A stretch of 64,000 bases of DNA from Spirochaetota bacterium (GTDB lineage: Bacteria; Spirochaetota; UBA4802; JAGODF01): contig JARKUF010000010.1 of the NCBI GenBank assembly GCA_029974015.1, forward strand, positions 107,154 through 171,153, given 5' to 3'. Made by a program: the position numbers and the translations under genes. The stretch's first letter is position 1. Each line of letters begins with the position of its first letter. Positions 27,791-36,635 of the stretch are shown here, piece by piece. The notes below the pieces were generated by a model. It saw only the letters and a list, made by a program, of their open reading frames with translations. It searched no databases and was not told the DNA's origin.

Positions 27791-27819
27791 ATGTATCCAA
27801 ATATGACCGTATATGTCAA
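27791..27819 (-). promoter_or_regulatory. Sigma-70 promoter for the HEAT-repeat gene
   Basis: On the minus strand TTGACA (27814-27819), 17 bases, then ATACAT (27791-27796). Confidence 0.5.
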
Positions 27820-27904
27820 TACTTTTTTCGCGGCCCCTTTGAGTTCCCTCAGGAAACCGCCGCTCCACGGGTATTTCCCGGGACATTTCCTGCGCAAATT
27901 TTAT

Positions 27905-27933
27905 TTGACACTCCCCGGTATGCCGTGAATAGT
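27905..27933 (+). promoter_or_regulatory. Sigma-70 promoter for the S1-domain gene
   Basis: TTGACA 27905-27910, a 17-base spacer, AATAGT 27928-27933; about 75 bases before the chosen start 28015. Confidence 0.55.
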
Positions 27934-28014
27934 CCCCACGAAGCCTCGAGGGACCCCAGTCCCGCCCGATGCCTGAAAGCATACCATTTTATCATAAAAA
28001 CCGGGGAAACAGCC

Positions 28015-29472
28015 ATGCCGGACGTCACAAAGCCAGAAGACCGGGAAGAAGAAAACTTTGAGAAACTCTTTGAGGAATCCCTTGTCTCCCGGGACAACTT
28101 TGCCGCGGGGGACCGTGTCACCGGCACCGTGGTCTTCATACACGGAGATTCGGTGTTCCTCAACATCTCCGGAAAAAGCGAAGCCGTAATCGACCTCGCG
28201 GAATTTAAAGACGATGAAGGCCGTGTGGAAGTGCAAAAAGGAGACCAGGTGGTTGCGTACATCGTCTCCACCCGGGGCGGGGAAATACGCCTCACCACTT
28301 CGATCGGCCGGGGCACCGTGACGCCGGAGCTCCTTCATACCGCGTACCGCGGCGAAATCCCCGTCACCGGGACCGTCGTGGCGGCCGTGAAAGGGGGCTT
28401 TACGGTATCGGTTTCCGGCGTGCACTGTTTCTGCCCCGCTTCCCAGATCGACAGGGGACACTCGGGCAATCAGGAAGATTATTTAGGGAAACAATTCTCT
28501 TTCAGGGTCACCCAGTACGGCGAAAAGGGACGGAACATCGTCCTCTCCCGCCGGATACTCCTGGACCAGCTCCGTGAACAGCGGCAACAGGAGCTCACGG
28601 AATCGACCGGGGTGGGGGACGAGATATCCGGGACAATAAAGTCGGTGCGGAATTTCGGCGTAATTGTGGACCTCGACGGCGTAGAGGCCCTCGTCCCGAA
28701 GACGGAGTTGTCCTGGGGGCGCTCTCCTGATCTTACGCGCTTCCGCCCTGGGGACCGTATCTCCGGGAAAGTCCTCGAATTCGAAGGAAAGGGCCGCATC
28801 GTCCTGAGCCACCGACAGACCCGGCCGGAGCCCTGGGCCCGCATAAGCGGCTACGGCGAGGGCCGGGAAGTCCGGGGCCGCGTGGTCAACATCATAAAAA
28901 GCGGCGCCTTCATAGAGATCGAGGAAGGCCTGGAGGGTTTTCTGCCCGTGTCACGCATGAGCCTCGTAAAAAAAGTCAACAGGCCCGAGGACATCGTTGC
29001 GGTGAACGACGAAGTGACGGTGAGAATCGTCGAGATAAGGACCGGCGAGAAAAAAATGCTCCTGGAACTTATCACCGACGAGGCCGACCCGTGGCAGTCC
29101 TCCGACGACTCCTTCGCCGAGGAGGTCCACACCGCCGTAATCGAGCAATCGAAACCGAACGGCCTCACACTGCGCCTTGCCGGAGGCATGGCAGGCTTCG
29201 CCCCTAAGGGCGAGCTCATCAAAAACAGGGGAGACATCCCCTCGGCCTATCCCACCGGTTCGGAAATCAAAGTGGCGGTGAAAGACTTCAGCAGGGGAGA
29301 AAGGAAGCTTGTGCTGAGCGAGCGGGAGGCCGCCCGAAAGCAGGAATCGAAGGAATACAACACCTACCTGAAGGAACAGTCACCGGGCGGTGAATCGACC
29401 CTTGGGAACCTCTTCCGGGACAAGTTCAAGGAAATTCAGGGTAAAATCAAGGACGACCGGCATGACCGATGA
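28015..29472 (+). CDS. Second S1-domain RNA-binding protein
   Basis: 485 residues from ATG 28015 (MPDVTKPED), with GGGGAA upstream; the extra upstream codons are not conserved-looking and lie over the promoter. It contains about five S1 OB-fold repeats: GDRVTGTVVFIHGDSVFLNI, IPVTGTVVAAVKGGFTVSV, GDEISGTIKSVRNFGVIVDL, GREVRGRVVNIIKSGAFIEI and a weaker last one. S1 arrays bind mRNA in translation or decay. The cell's true rpsA appears fused to cmk at 34-36 kb, so this is a paralog. The stop overlaps the next start as ATGA. Confidence 0.85.
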   Translation: MPDVTKPEDREEENFEKLFEESLVSRDNFAAGDRVTGTVVFIHGDSVFLNISGKSEAVIDLAEFKDDEGRVEVQKGDQVVAYIVSTRGGEIRLTTSIGRGTVTPELLHTAYRGEIPVTGTVVAAVKGGFTVSVSGVHCFCPASQIDRGHSGNQEDYLGKQFSFRVTQYGEKGRNIVLSRRILLDQLREQRQQELTESTGVGDEISGTIKSVRNFGVIVDLDGVEALVPKTELSWGRSPDLTRFRPGDRISGKVLEFEGKGRIVLSHRQTRPEPWARISGYGEGREVRGRVVNIIKSGAFIEIEEGLEGFLPVSRMSLVKKVNRPEDIVAVNDEVTVRIVEIRTGEKKMLLELITDEADPWQSSDDSFAEEVHTAVIEQSKPNGLTLRLAGGMAGFAPKGELIKNRGDIPSAYPTGSEIKVAVKDFSRGERKLVLSEREAARKQESKEYNTYLKEQSPGGESTLGNLFRDKFKEIQGKIKDDRHDR

Positions 29473-29813
29473 TCCGGCTTAAAAACGGCACCGAAGTCGA
29501 ATACATGGAAGAATTCGACGCCTACTTCCAGTCGATTATCCGGTCCATAATCAAAACGTCGCTACGGACGGCGGCTGACCGGCTTGAGAAGGGCCAGGGG
29601 GGCGGCGCGTTCAACGACAATCTCATGCGGGAAATCATGGACAACTGCATCTACATCGCCCGTCAGATCCAGGAGATGGGAGGAAAGGACGAAAAGCTCC
29701 AGTCCCTCCTGGTCACTGCTTCGCTTTTCAACTGCGCCATAGCGTCGCTTTCAAAGCTCGGGAGCCTGGGCGGGGACGATGGCGCGGGGAAGGAGGAAGG
29801 CCCCCTGCATTAA
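29469..29813 (+). CDS. Small hypothetical helical protein coupled to the S1 gene
   Basis: 114 residues, starting in the ATGA overlap with the S1-domain gene. Mostly helical (YFQSIIRSIIKTSLRTAADRLEKG, LMREIMDNCIYIARQIQEMGG) with no signal or known motif. Coupling suggests a partner of the S1-type protein. Its stop overlaps that of the convergent STAS gene by four bases. Confidence 0.65.
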   Translation: MIRLKNGTEVEYMEEFDAYFQSIIRSIIKTSLRTAADRLEKGQGGGAFNDNLMREIMDNCIYIARQIQEMGGKDEKLQSLLVTASLFNCAIASLSKLGSLGGDDGAGKEEGPLH

Positions 29814-30160
29814 GTGAAGTACCGGAGCTTCATCAGCCCCTCTTCGACGCTGTCCACGAAAATGAAATGCTCGTAAAGGTCGAGGCGGTCGATGAGGTTC
29901 ACCACGCCCTCGGGCATCCCCATGACGATAACGCGCCTGGAATTCTTTCGGGCCTCCGTGGAAAGCTCCACGAAGGCCTGCATCCCCGCCGAGGTGATCA
30001 GTTCCACGCCTCGCAGGTTAACGATGACATTGCTCTTCGCCGCGAGCCTGTTTACCACATCGCCGAGCTCGTCCCTGTTGAGGGCGCTCACATTGCCGTT
30101 GAGGTTAACCACCTTCACGCCCTCCCTTTCCTCAATGCTGTAGTTGAGAAATGCTGGCAT
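29810..30160 (-). CDS. STAS-domain anti-sigma factor antagonist
   Basis: 116 residues. A single STAS domain with the conserved phosphorylatable serine context IVNLRGVELITSAGMQAFVEL, matching SpoIIAA/RsbV proteins, which release a sigma factor or other target when dephosphorylated. No anti-sigma kinase is adjacent. The GAF/SpoIIE-like phosphatase at 56.8-58.1 kb is a possible partner. It is the last gene of the minus-strand run from rnc. Confidence 0.9.
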   Translation of the reverse strand: MPAFLNYSIEEREGVKVVNLNGNVSALNRDELGDVVNRLAAKSNVIVNLRGVELITSAGMQAFVELSTEARKNSRRVIVMGMPEGVVNLIDRLDLYEHFIFVDSVEEGLMKLRYFT

Positions 30161-30181
30161 ATAGAAACTGGGCCCCTCTCG

Positions 30182-31252
30182 TTACAAAATCTGCAAAACC
30201 TCACGGAGTAGACCGGGCTTTACTTCCTGATCGAAGACCGGGTCGCCGATCCCTCGTAACAGGGCAAAACGCAGGCTGCCGCCGTAATTTTTTTTATCGA
30301 ACTTCATATGCTCCAAAACTCCCTCAACGTCAAGCCGCATTTCCTCCTCCGCGAGGCCGTAGCGGGATACAATCTCTCTGCAGAGAGCGGCCTCGTCGCC
30401 CTTGATGAGCCCCAGGCGGCGGGAAATTTCCAGCTCCGCCTTCATTCCCCGCGCCACCGCTTCGCCATGGGAAATGCCCCGAAAATTAAGGAACGATTCT
30501 ATCGCATGCCCTACAGTGTGCCCAAAATTTAAAATGGCGCGGAGCCCCGATTCCCTTTCGTCTTTCCCCACAACGGAAGCTTTGAACCCCGCCGAAAGAT
30601 AAATGAGTTCTTCCATTACATCCGCGCCGCGGACGGTCGTGGGGTCGTGTGAACGAAGCAGGTCAAGGAGCCTTCCCTCGCCGATAAAGGCGTGCTTCAC
30701 CGTTTCAGCCATGCCGTTTTTCATCTCCTCCCAGGGGAGGGTCCTCAAAAAATCCACATCGGCAATCACCAGAGCTGGTTGATGGAAGGCGCCGACAATG
30801 TTTTTCCCGGCCTCAATGTTCACCGCCGTCTTCCCGCCGATGCTGGAATCCACCATCGCGAGCAGGGTCGTGGGTATATGGACCAGGCCGATACCCCGCA
30901 TGTATCCGGCGGCGCAGTATCCGGTGAAATCGCCCACCACGCCGCCGCCGACCCCCACGAGGAGCGACTTTCGGGAGAAGCCCGACTTCAAAAGCAGGTT
31001 GAAATACTCTTCCGCATGATGGTAGCTCTTCTGGTCCTCCCCATCATCCATGGGAAAGATGTGCGGCGAAACCGAGCGCTCCACGAGCCCGGCAATTCTA
31101 ATACCCTGGAGTTCCATCACCCGGCGGCTGACAATAAAGCCCGTACCGTCGGCCCGGGCGGAAAGGGGGGGAAATTCATCGCATCCGAGGGCCCCGGAGC
31201 CGATAACAACGCCGTAGGTCCGCCCGCCAGCGGTGACGTCCACCCTCCTCAT
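30182..31252 (-). CDS. aroB: 3-dehydroquinate synthase AroB
   Basis: 356 residues. It converts DAHP to dehydroquinate using NAD and a metal. Features: GGGVVGDFTGYCAAGYMRGI, HIPTTLLAMVDSSIGGKTAVN, FHQPALVIADVDFLRTLP, NFGHTVGHAIE and HGEAVARGM. ATG 31252 is the start, overlapping the Nudix stop as ATGA; a GTG 12 bases further upstream is less likely. It shares an operon with rnc, far from the other aromatic genes. Confidence 0.96.
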   Translation of the reverse strand: MRRVDVTAGGRTYGVVIGSGALGCDEFPPLSARADGTGFIVSRRVMELQGIRIAGLVERSVSPHIFPMDDGEDQKSYHHAEEYFNLLLKSGFSRKSLLVGVGGGVVGDFTGYCAAGYMRGIGLVHIPTTLLAMVDSSIGGKTAVNIEAGKNIVGAFHQPALVIADVDFLRTLPWEEMKNGMAETVKHAFIGEGRLLDLLRSHDPTTVRGADVMEELIYLSAGFKASVVGKDERESGLRAILNFGHTVGHAIESFLNFRGISHGEAVARGMKAELEISRRLGLIKGDEAALCREIVSRYGLAEEEMRLDVEGVLEHMKFDKKNYGGSLRFALLRGIGDPVFDQEVKPGLLREVLQIL

Positions 31253-31707
31253 AAGGGGGCCCACCGTATTACCCTGTATATGCTCGGGAGGCCCTCCCCA
31301 TTAAGGAGGCGGGCAAGCTCATCGTTAATCCGGGGGAAAATGATGAGGTCTTCCAGCTCTTCGGCGGAAAAGAAGCGGAAGGCGTAGAGCCTCTTTTCCC
31401 TGCCGAGGCTCAGGTTTTCTGTTTTAAGCTCGCAGAAAAAGAAAAGATGGAGGATATGGCGTTTTTTGTCGGGGTCGATGGTGTCGCAGACGAAGGCGGC
31501 GTCGCCCACTCCTATGTCGGCGCCCAGCTCCTCATGAAGCTCCCGTTTCAGGGCCTCCGGAACCGTTTCCCCGTATGCGACTCCCCCGCCGGGAAGAAGC
31601 CAGTACACATGCCCGTCCTTCCGATGGGCCACAAGGAGGACCCTGGAATCCATAATAATGATGGAAGCGACGCGGATGCGGATGTTTTTTTCGGCGGCAA
31701 ACATCAT
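31249..31707 (-). CDS. Nudix hydrolase
   Basis: 152 residues. Nudix box: GGGVAYGETVPEALKRELHEELGADI (GX5EX7REUXEEXGU). Preceded by RVASIIIMDSRVLLVAHRKDG. Cleaves a nucleotide-type diphosphate; the substrate is unknown. It overlaps rnc (4 bases) and aroB (4 bases) on either side, so it is inside a tightly coupled operon. Confidence 0.9.
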   Translation of the reverse strand: MMFAAEKNIRIRVASIIIMDSRVLLVAHRKDGHVYWLLPGGGVAYGETVPEALKRELHEELGADIGVGDAAFVCDTIDPDKKRHILHLFFFCELKTENLSLGREKRLYAFRFFSAEELEDLIIFPRINDELARLLNGEGLPSIYRVIRWAPL

Positions 31708-32471
31708 TGGAGGAGGTCCCTATCCTCATGATGGCGCTCTAGGACTTTTCTCGCCGCGTCCATCTCTGCTTTTCTCTTGCTGTTGCCCCGTCCCGTGGCG
31801 GCGATATTTCCGTTAATGATGAGGCGCACGGTGAACTCTTTCTGGTGATCGGGCCCCTTCTCCTCCGCCACCTCGTAGATAGGGCGCTCTTTATATTTCT
31901 TCTGCACTATTTCCTGGAGGGTCGTCTTGGGGTCCCGGAGGTACGAAAGCCTGTCGATCCGCTCAATGTCGGCTTTCAGAAGTGCAAGGACAAACTTTTT
32001 CGCTTCTTTAAGGCCGGAATCGAGATAGATGGCGCCGATGAGCGCCTCCATGGTATTGGCTAAAATCGAGTCGCGGACCCGTCCGCCGCTGAGCTCCTCC
32101 CCTCTCCCCAGGAGGATGTAACTTCCCAGGTTGATTTCTGCGGAAACCTTGGCCAGGGTCGTTTCCGACACCACGGCGGACTTGATCTTCGCAAGGTCCC
32201 CCTCGTGGTACTCCTCAAACCTATAGAAAAGATATTCGTTTACCACGAGGGCAAGGACGGAATCGCCTAAATATTCGAGCCTTTCATTGTCTTTTATGGG
32301 AGAGGACGCTTCGTTCACGAAGGAGCGATGGGTAAGCGCCCTGTTCAGGAGGCTTTTGTTGTGAAACTGCACCTTTATTCTTTTCTGAAGGCTGTCAAGC
32401 TGGCGATATCTGCTCTTTTTTTTTCGCGCAGATTTTTCTTTTTTCTCGTCAACATCCATCGCTTGAAGCAC
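31704..32471 (-). CDS. rnc: Ribonuclease III
   Basis: About 251-255 residues. It cleaves double-stranded RNA, including rRNA precursors. The catalytic domain has NERLEYLGDSVLALVVNEYLF and NTMEALIGAIYLDSG (metal-binding E/D residues), followed by a double-stranded RNA-binding domain with DPKTTLQEIVQKKYKERPIYEV and GNSKRKAEMDAARKVLE. The start may be GTG 32471 or ATG 32459 (MDVDEKK). acpP lies just upstream on the same strand, as in many bacteria. Confidence 0.95.
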   Translation of the reverse strand: MLQAMDVDEKKEKSARKKKSRYRQLDSLQKRIKVQFHNKSLLNRALTHRSFVNEASSPIKDNERLEYLGDSVLALVVNEYLFYRFEEYHEGDLAKIKSAVVSETTLAKVSAEINLGSYILLGRGEELSGGRVRDSILANTMEALIGAIYLDSGLKEAKKFVLALLKADIERIDRLSYLRDPKTTLQEIVQKKYKERPIYEVAEEKGPDHQKEFTVRLIINGNIAATGRGNSKRKAEMDAARKVLERHHEDRDLLQ

Positions 32472-32555
32472 TACCCGGTTTTGGATTTACCCGCGGCGAT
32501 TTCGCCGCAGGCATGGCGTGGCGGGATACTGCTGGAACGAAATTACTTCGAAGGT

Positions 32556-32798
32556 TCAGGCACCTTTCAGCTTTTCCTGGATATAGTGTATAGCGTCCCC
32601 GACCGTCGCGATCTTCTCCGCGTCTTCGTCCGGAATTTCGATGCCGAACTCCTCTTCAAGGGCCATGACAAGCTCAAGGGTATCGAGCGAATCGGCCCCG
32701 AGATCGTCCACAAAAGAAGCCTCAAGCGTCACCTCGGAATCATCGACGCCGAGCCTGTCCACGATGATTTTTTTCACTTTTTCAAAATCCACCGACAT
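32556..32798 (-). CDS. acpP: Acyl carrier protein
   Basis: 80 residues, acidic and helical, with the phosphopantetheine site [30 protein letters not shown]. The serine of DSL carries the 4'-phosphopantetheine that holds growing acyl chains in fatty acid synthesis. Located between rpmF and rnc; the usual plsX, fabH, fabD and fabF genes are absent here. Confidence 0.97.
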   Translation of the reverse strand: MSVDFEKVKKIIVDRLGVDDSEVTLEASFVDDLGADSLDTLELVMALEEEFGIEIPDEDAEKIATVGDAIHYIQEKLKGA

Positions 32799-32949
32799 TG
32801 CCCTTCTGCCTCCTTCCTCTGCGAAATGTAACAGCCGGAGCCCGCCGCGCCGGCAAATAGCCCGCCGCGGACGGCCTTATATCACGGCCTCTTCACCGGG
32901 GCACCCGGGCGGCAAAAATGTAGCTTCACGGTGATTGGTGAATTACGCA

Positions 32950-32977
32950 ATCATAAAAAATCGGGACATCTTGTCAA
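32950..32977 (-). promoter_or_regulatory. Sigma-70 promoter for acpP-rnc
   Basis: On the minus strand TTGACA (32972-32977), a 16-base spacer and TATGAT (32950-32955): a near-consensus promoter 150 bases before acpP. Confidence 0.75.
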
Positions 32978-33099
32978 GCCATAATGAGAAAAAGGGGGAC
33001 CGGACCGGATTCCCCTTTTCACTTTCAATGTTGCGGTACATCATCACATCAAAGCGGGAAACGAAGAGCGTGCATGCCGAAACGTGTTCGGTGCGCACC

Positions 33100-33300
33100 T
33101 TACTTCTTTTTCTCCTCGATCTTGACAGTCTTTTCCATTATGAGTTGTCCCTTATAATGGTTGCATTCGGGGCAGACCCTGTGGGACGGCACATAGACCC
33201 CGCATTTCGGACAGGGACGGAGATTGGGCGCGCCGAGGGCGTCATGGGAACGTCTCATTCTCGATTTCGACTTTGATTTTCTTCTTTTGGGAACAGCCAC
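33100..33300 (-). CDS. rpmF: 50S ribosomal protein L32
   Basis: 66 residues, beginning MAVPKRRKSKSKSRMRRSHDAL as L32 does, with a zinc-binding pair CPKCGVY and CPECNHY. It is a component of the large ribosomal subunit. The CX2C-type zinc form is used here rather than the zinc-free variant. It lies upstream of acpP, as in the rpmF-plsX-fab clusters, but without the intervening genes. Confidence 0.96.
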   Translation of the reverse strand: MAVPKRRKSKSKSRMRRSHDALGAPNLRPCPKCGVYVPSHRVCPECNHYKGQLIMEKTVKIEEKKK

Positions 33301-33321
33301 GATAGCACTCCGGTCATTAAA

Positions 33322-33440
33322 GGGAACCTCTTAAAATTAAATAATAAAGTTCCCATAAATTGTAACTACCGGCAAACTCAGGACCTGGATTTTTCCTCCC
33401 GCCAATGGCGGGCTGAAAAACCCAAATTTTTGAAGTTGCC
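33322..33440. repeat. Palindromic repeat element, copy 5, full length
   Basis: GGGAACCTCTTAAAATTAAATAATAAAGTTCCCATAAATTGTAACTACC, then ACTCAGGACCTGG, a weakened core TTTTCCTCCCGCC-AATGGCGGGCTGAAAAA, and TTTTTGAAGTTGCC. It lies between rpmF and its presumed promoter. Confidence 0.8.
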
Positions 33441-33461
33441 TGAAGTAGTTGGGTGTAAGCA

Positions 33462-33489
33462 GATAAATATCGCCCGCACTCCGTGTCAA
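33462..33489 (-). promoter_or_regulatory. Sigma-70 promoter for rpmF
   Basis: On the minus strand TTGACA (33484-33489), 16 bases, then TTTATC (33462-33467). It begins directly after the TPR protein's stop. The repeat element would lie in the transcribed leader. Confidence 0.5.
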
Positions 33490-33491
33490 GT

Positions 33492-34199
33492 TTATTTTAC
33501 ATTTTTCGCCTGATGGGTCAGGAGGAAAAGCCTGTGGCTTGATTTTGCCGAAAAGACCGATCTGGGATGGGAGGAAATTACTTTATGATAATATTCCTTC
33601 GCCTTGTAAATGTCGCCCTTCTTCTGGTACATGCGGGCCAGATCGTAGGAAATTTGGTCGGCGTAGGGAGTATCTCCGAACCTTTCATCAAGTTTCCTGT
33701 ACGTCTGAAGAGCCTCTTCGAAAAAACCCTGGCTCTCGGCCGCCACGGCGGCCTTCTGGAGGGCAAGGACGGCGAAATCCGATCCGGGATTATCGTCGGC
33801 GAACTTCAAATAATGCCGCCTCGCATCGCTGTAACTTTTATTGCCGAAGTACATCCTCCCCAAAACGTAATCCCCCATGGTGTGCACAAAACCCCAGGAG
33901 GAGGAATTCACCAGGTTTTTCATCTCTTCGATGACGATAAAGACGCCGGTATTCCCCCCATCCTCCTGTCGTTCCAGGGCCCTGTAACGGTCCATAATCC
34001 GCTCGAACTTCACTATCTCCGCGGCGGCCTTTCTCTCGAAATACACGTAGGCCGAAAGGACGAGGACCATTATGAGGCATATTCCCAGGGCCGAATAGAG
34101 AACGACCTTCCTGTTTCTTTTTACAAAGTCCTTTGCCGCCATAAGGACGTTCTCGATCACGTTTCTTTCTATTGTAATTTTTCTGCGCTCCATGGTCAT
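33492..34199 (-). CDS. Membrane-anchored TPR protein
   Basis: 235 residues. A short cytoplasmic N-terminus, one membrane helix (VVLYSALGICLIMVLVLSAYVYF, about residues 33-55) and a periplasmic part with TPR helices such as YVLGRMYFGNKSYSDARRHYLKF and YDLARMYQKKGDIYKAKEYYHKV. The topology resembles YfgM-type proteins near chaperones of the envelope. It lies 9 bases downstream of the cmk/rpsA gene, probably cotranscribed. Confidence 0.8.
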   Translation of the reverse strand: MTMERRKITIERNVIENVLMAAKDFVKRNRKVVLYSALGICLIMVLVLSAYVYFERKAAAEIVKFERIMDRYRALERQEDGGNTGVFIVIEEMKNLVNSSSWGFVHTMGDYVLGRMYFGNKSYSDARRHYLKFADDNPGSDFAVLALQKAAVAAESQGFFEEALQTYRKLDERFGDTPYADQISYDLARMYQKKGDIYKAKEYYHKVISSHPRSVFSAKSSHRLFLLTHQAKNVK

Positions 34200-34208
34200 G
34201 CACCGTCA

Positions 34209-36635
34209 TCAGAGTTTGTCTTTTAAAATGTCCCCCAGGGTCACCTTGCCGGGGTTGTTCGCGTTAAGTATTTTTTTCAGTTCCTCTTTCTCCACGATCA
34301 TGTCGTAATGCTTAATGCTGAGGGACAGCCTTTTTTTGTCCACCTCTACGCCTAAGACCACCGCGTTAACCGGGTCGCCCGGCTTGAAATGCTCGGCGAG
34401 GTTCTCGATCTTTTTACGCGACACCTCCGAGATGTGTACCAGCCCCTCGACACCGTCTTCGAGCCTGACAAAAAGCCCGAAATTAGTAATCCGGGTCACC
34501 ACTCCGGAGACCCTGCTTCGGGGCGGATACTTCTCGCTTATCAGCTCCCAGGGCGATTTGGAGAGCTGTTTGATGCCGCAGGAAATTTTCATCTCCCGGC
34601 GGTTAATTTCCAGAATTTTGAACTCCACTTCATCGCCGGATTTGAACCTGTCCAGCACGTCCTTTTTATCGTCATCCCATGTCAGATCCGAAATGTGGAC
34701 CAGGCCGTCAGTGTCGCCGTCGATCTCTACGAAGACGCCGAAGTTCATCACCTTCTTCACTTTTCCCTTCATGACGGTTCCGACGGGATGGCGAGCTTCC
34801 ATCGTGTCCCAGGGATTTTCAAGAAGCTGGCGGATGCCGAGCGACATTTTTCTTTCCTGCTCATCAATGGAAAGGACCTGGACGTCCACTTTTTGTCCCG
34901 GTTTGTAGAGGTCCCTGGGATTGACATTTTTCTTCGTCCAGGAAAGGTCTGCCGTATTGACGAGGCCCTCGATGCCCTCCTGAAGCTCCACGAAAACCCC
35001 GAAACTGGTGACAGTGGCGACCCTGCCGGAGACGGTGCTCCCCTCGGGATAACGCGAGGCGGCGCCGTTCCACGGGTCCTCTCCTAATTGCTTGATCCCC
35101 ACCTCGGCTTTCCTGTTGTCCCCGTCGATGGAGAGGATGACAAATTCACGTTCTTCCCCCAGCTTCAGGAACTTCCGCTTTTTAAAGACTTTCTTCCAGG
35201 AGATGTTCTCCTTTGAAAGGAAGGCCTCCACTCCGTCGATGTCCACAACGGCCCCTTCTTCGGTGAAACGGAGGACCCTGCCGGAGGTACGGTCCCCCGG
35301 AACGTGTTTCCCGATAAACTCCGACCAGATCCGGGCCCCTTCTTCCTCAATGTATTCCTTGCGGGAGAGGATGATGTTGTTTTGCCTCTCGTCAACTTTG
35401 CGTATTTTAAAAGTGTATTCCGTTGAAGCGTCCAAAGATTTCCTAAACCTGATGTCGCCGGCCTGCGAGAATGGAACGAACGCAGGAAGCCCCATGCATT
35501 CGACAGAAAGGCCGTTTTTGCCGACTTCGCGTATGCCGGCAGTTACCCGGGTGTTGCCCGCGCGGTACCATTCCATGAACTTCCGCCATTTCACACGGCC
35601 TTCGGCCATTCTTTTGGAAAAGACGAACATGCCGTCCACCATGCGCCGGTTCACAAGCATGACGTCGATGACGGACCCCACTTCCGGCGGCGTTTCAAAC
35701 TCGCCCAGGCTTACCCTGCCCTCGGACTTTGCGCCGACGTTCACGTAGGCGAATTCGCCGTCGACCGTCACGATCTCGCCGCGGAGCACCGTGTTGGGCC
35801 GGATCTCCTCCGGCGCCGAGTTTGCCACGTGCTCCATGCTGATCTCGTCATCTCGCTTATCCGTGTGATCAATCATACCGTCACTTCCCCGGAACGGCGG
35901 GCCGTTCCACTGTAATCCGTCAGAGCTCCTTTCCGCCGCGGGTCCGCGGAAGGAACTACGCTCCCTGTTGCCGATTATTTCGACCAGTTTCCCAACAACC
36001 TCCGGCCTGGTCATGTGCGAGGTGTCAACAACGATGGAGTCAACGGCTTTTCGAAGGGCCCCCACGGGCCTCGAGGCGTCCTCAATGTCGCGTTGGATAA
36101 TCTGATTTTTTATCATGTTTAAGTCAACAGTTTTTCCTGATTCAAGGTACTCCCCGTGGCGGCGCCGGGCCCGAACTTCAGCGGAGGCGTCAAGGTATAT
36201 TTTGACCTCCGCCTGGGGAAAAACTTCGGTCCCGATATCGCGTCCGTCCATAATGATCGACTCGTTTTCGCTCCATTCCCGTAGCCGTCCGTTGACGTAA
36301 TCTCGGATTTTCGGATCGTCGGAAACGATGCCGATGTTCTTCGCGATGGTTTCGTCGCGGATTTCCGACGACACGTCGTCGCCGTGTATGAAAGTTGAAC
36401 AACCCCTTCCGGGATTGAAGCGCTGTTCAATTACGAGGCCTTCAAGATCGGCGGAATATTCACGCCCCCTTTCAAGGGTCCCGTGTTTCCTCAATAGAAA
36501 GAGTGTGATGGCCCGGTAGATGGCCCCGGAATCGACGTACTTCAGTCCCAGGTTCTCGGCCACCTCCCTGGACACGCTGCTCTTGCCGGAGCCGGCAGGC
36601 CCGTCCACGGCGACGACGATTTTTTTTTCCGTCAT
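34209..36635 (-). CDS. Cytidylate kinase fused to ribosomal protein S1
   Basis: 808 residues. Residues 1-220 are a complete cytidylate kinase: P-loop VDGPAGSGKSSVSREVAE, RDIGTEVFPQAEVKIYLDAS, RARRRHGE and VVDTSHM. It phosphorylates CMP/dCMP. After a linker, six S1 domains follow from about residue 285; the last three are most typical (TSFGVFVELQEGIEGLVN, MNFGVFVEIDGDTDGLVHISDL, TNFGLFVRLEDGVEGLVHISEV). This is the likely ribosomal S1. In most bacteria the two are separate but adjacent genes (cmk-rpsA); fusion is known in spirochaetes such as Treponema. The start overlaps tyrA's stop as ATGA. Confidence 0.93.
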   Translation of the reverse strand: MTEKKIVVAVDGPAGSGKSSVSREVAENLGLKYVDSGAIYRAITLFLLRKHGTLERGREYSADLEGLVIEQRFNPGRGCSTFIHGDDVSSEIRDETIAKNIGIVSDDPKIRDYVNGRLREWSENESIIMDGRDIGTEVFPQAEVKIYLDASAEVRARRRHGEYLESGKTVDLNMIKNQIIQRDIEDASRPVGALRKAVDSIVVDTSHMTRPEVVGKLVEIIGNRERSSFRGPAAERSSDGLQWNGPPFRGSDGMIDHTDKRDDEISMEHVANSAPEEIRPNTVLRGEIVTVDGEFAYVNVGAKSEGRVSLGEFETPPEVGSVIDVMLVNRRMVDGMFVFSKRMAEGRVKWRKFMEWYRAGNTRVTAGIREVGKNGLSVECMGLPAFVPFSQAGDIRFRKSLDASTEYTFKIRKVDERQNNIILSRKEYIEEEGARIWSEFIGKHVPGDRTSGRVLRFTEEGAVVDIDGVEAFLSKENISWKKVFKKRKFLKLGEEREFVILSIDGDNRKAEVGIKQLGEDPWNGAASRYPEGSTVSGRVATVTSFGVFVELQEGIEGLVNTADLSWTKKNVNPRDLYKPGQKVDVQVLSIDEQERKMSLGIRQLLENPWDTMEARHPVGTVMKGKVKKVMNFGVFVEIDGDTDGLVHISDLTWDDDKKDVLDRFKSGDEVEFKILEINRREMKISCGIKQLSKSPWELISEKYPPRSRVSGVVTRITNFGLFVRLEDGVEGLVHISEVSRKKIENLAEHFKPGDPVNAVVLGVEVDKKRLSLSIKHYDMIVEKEELKKILNANNPGKVTLGDILKDKL

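Noticed and set aside
32799..33099. Hidden plsX/fabH genes between rpmF and acpP
   Set aside because: The gap is only about 300 bases and contains a good promoter but no coding frame.
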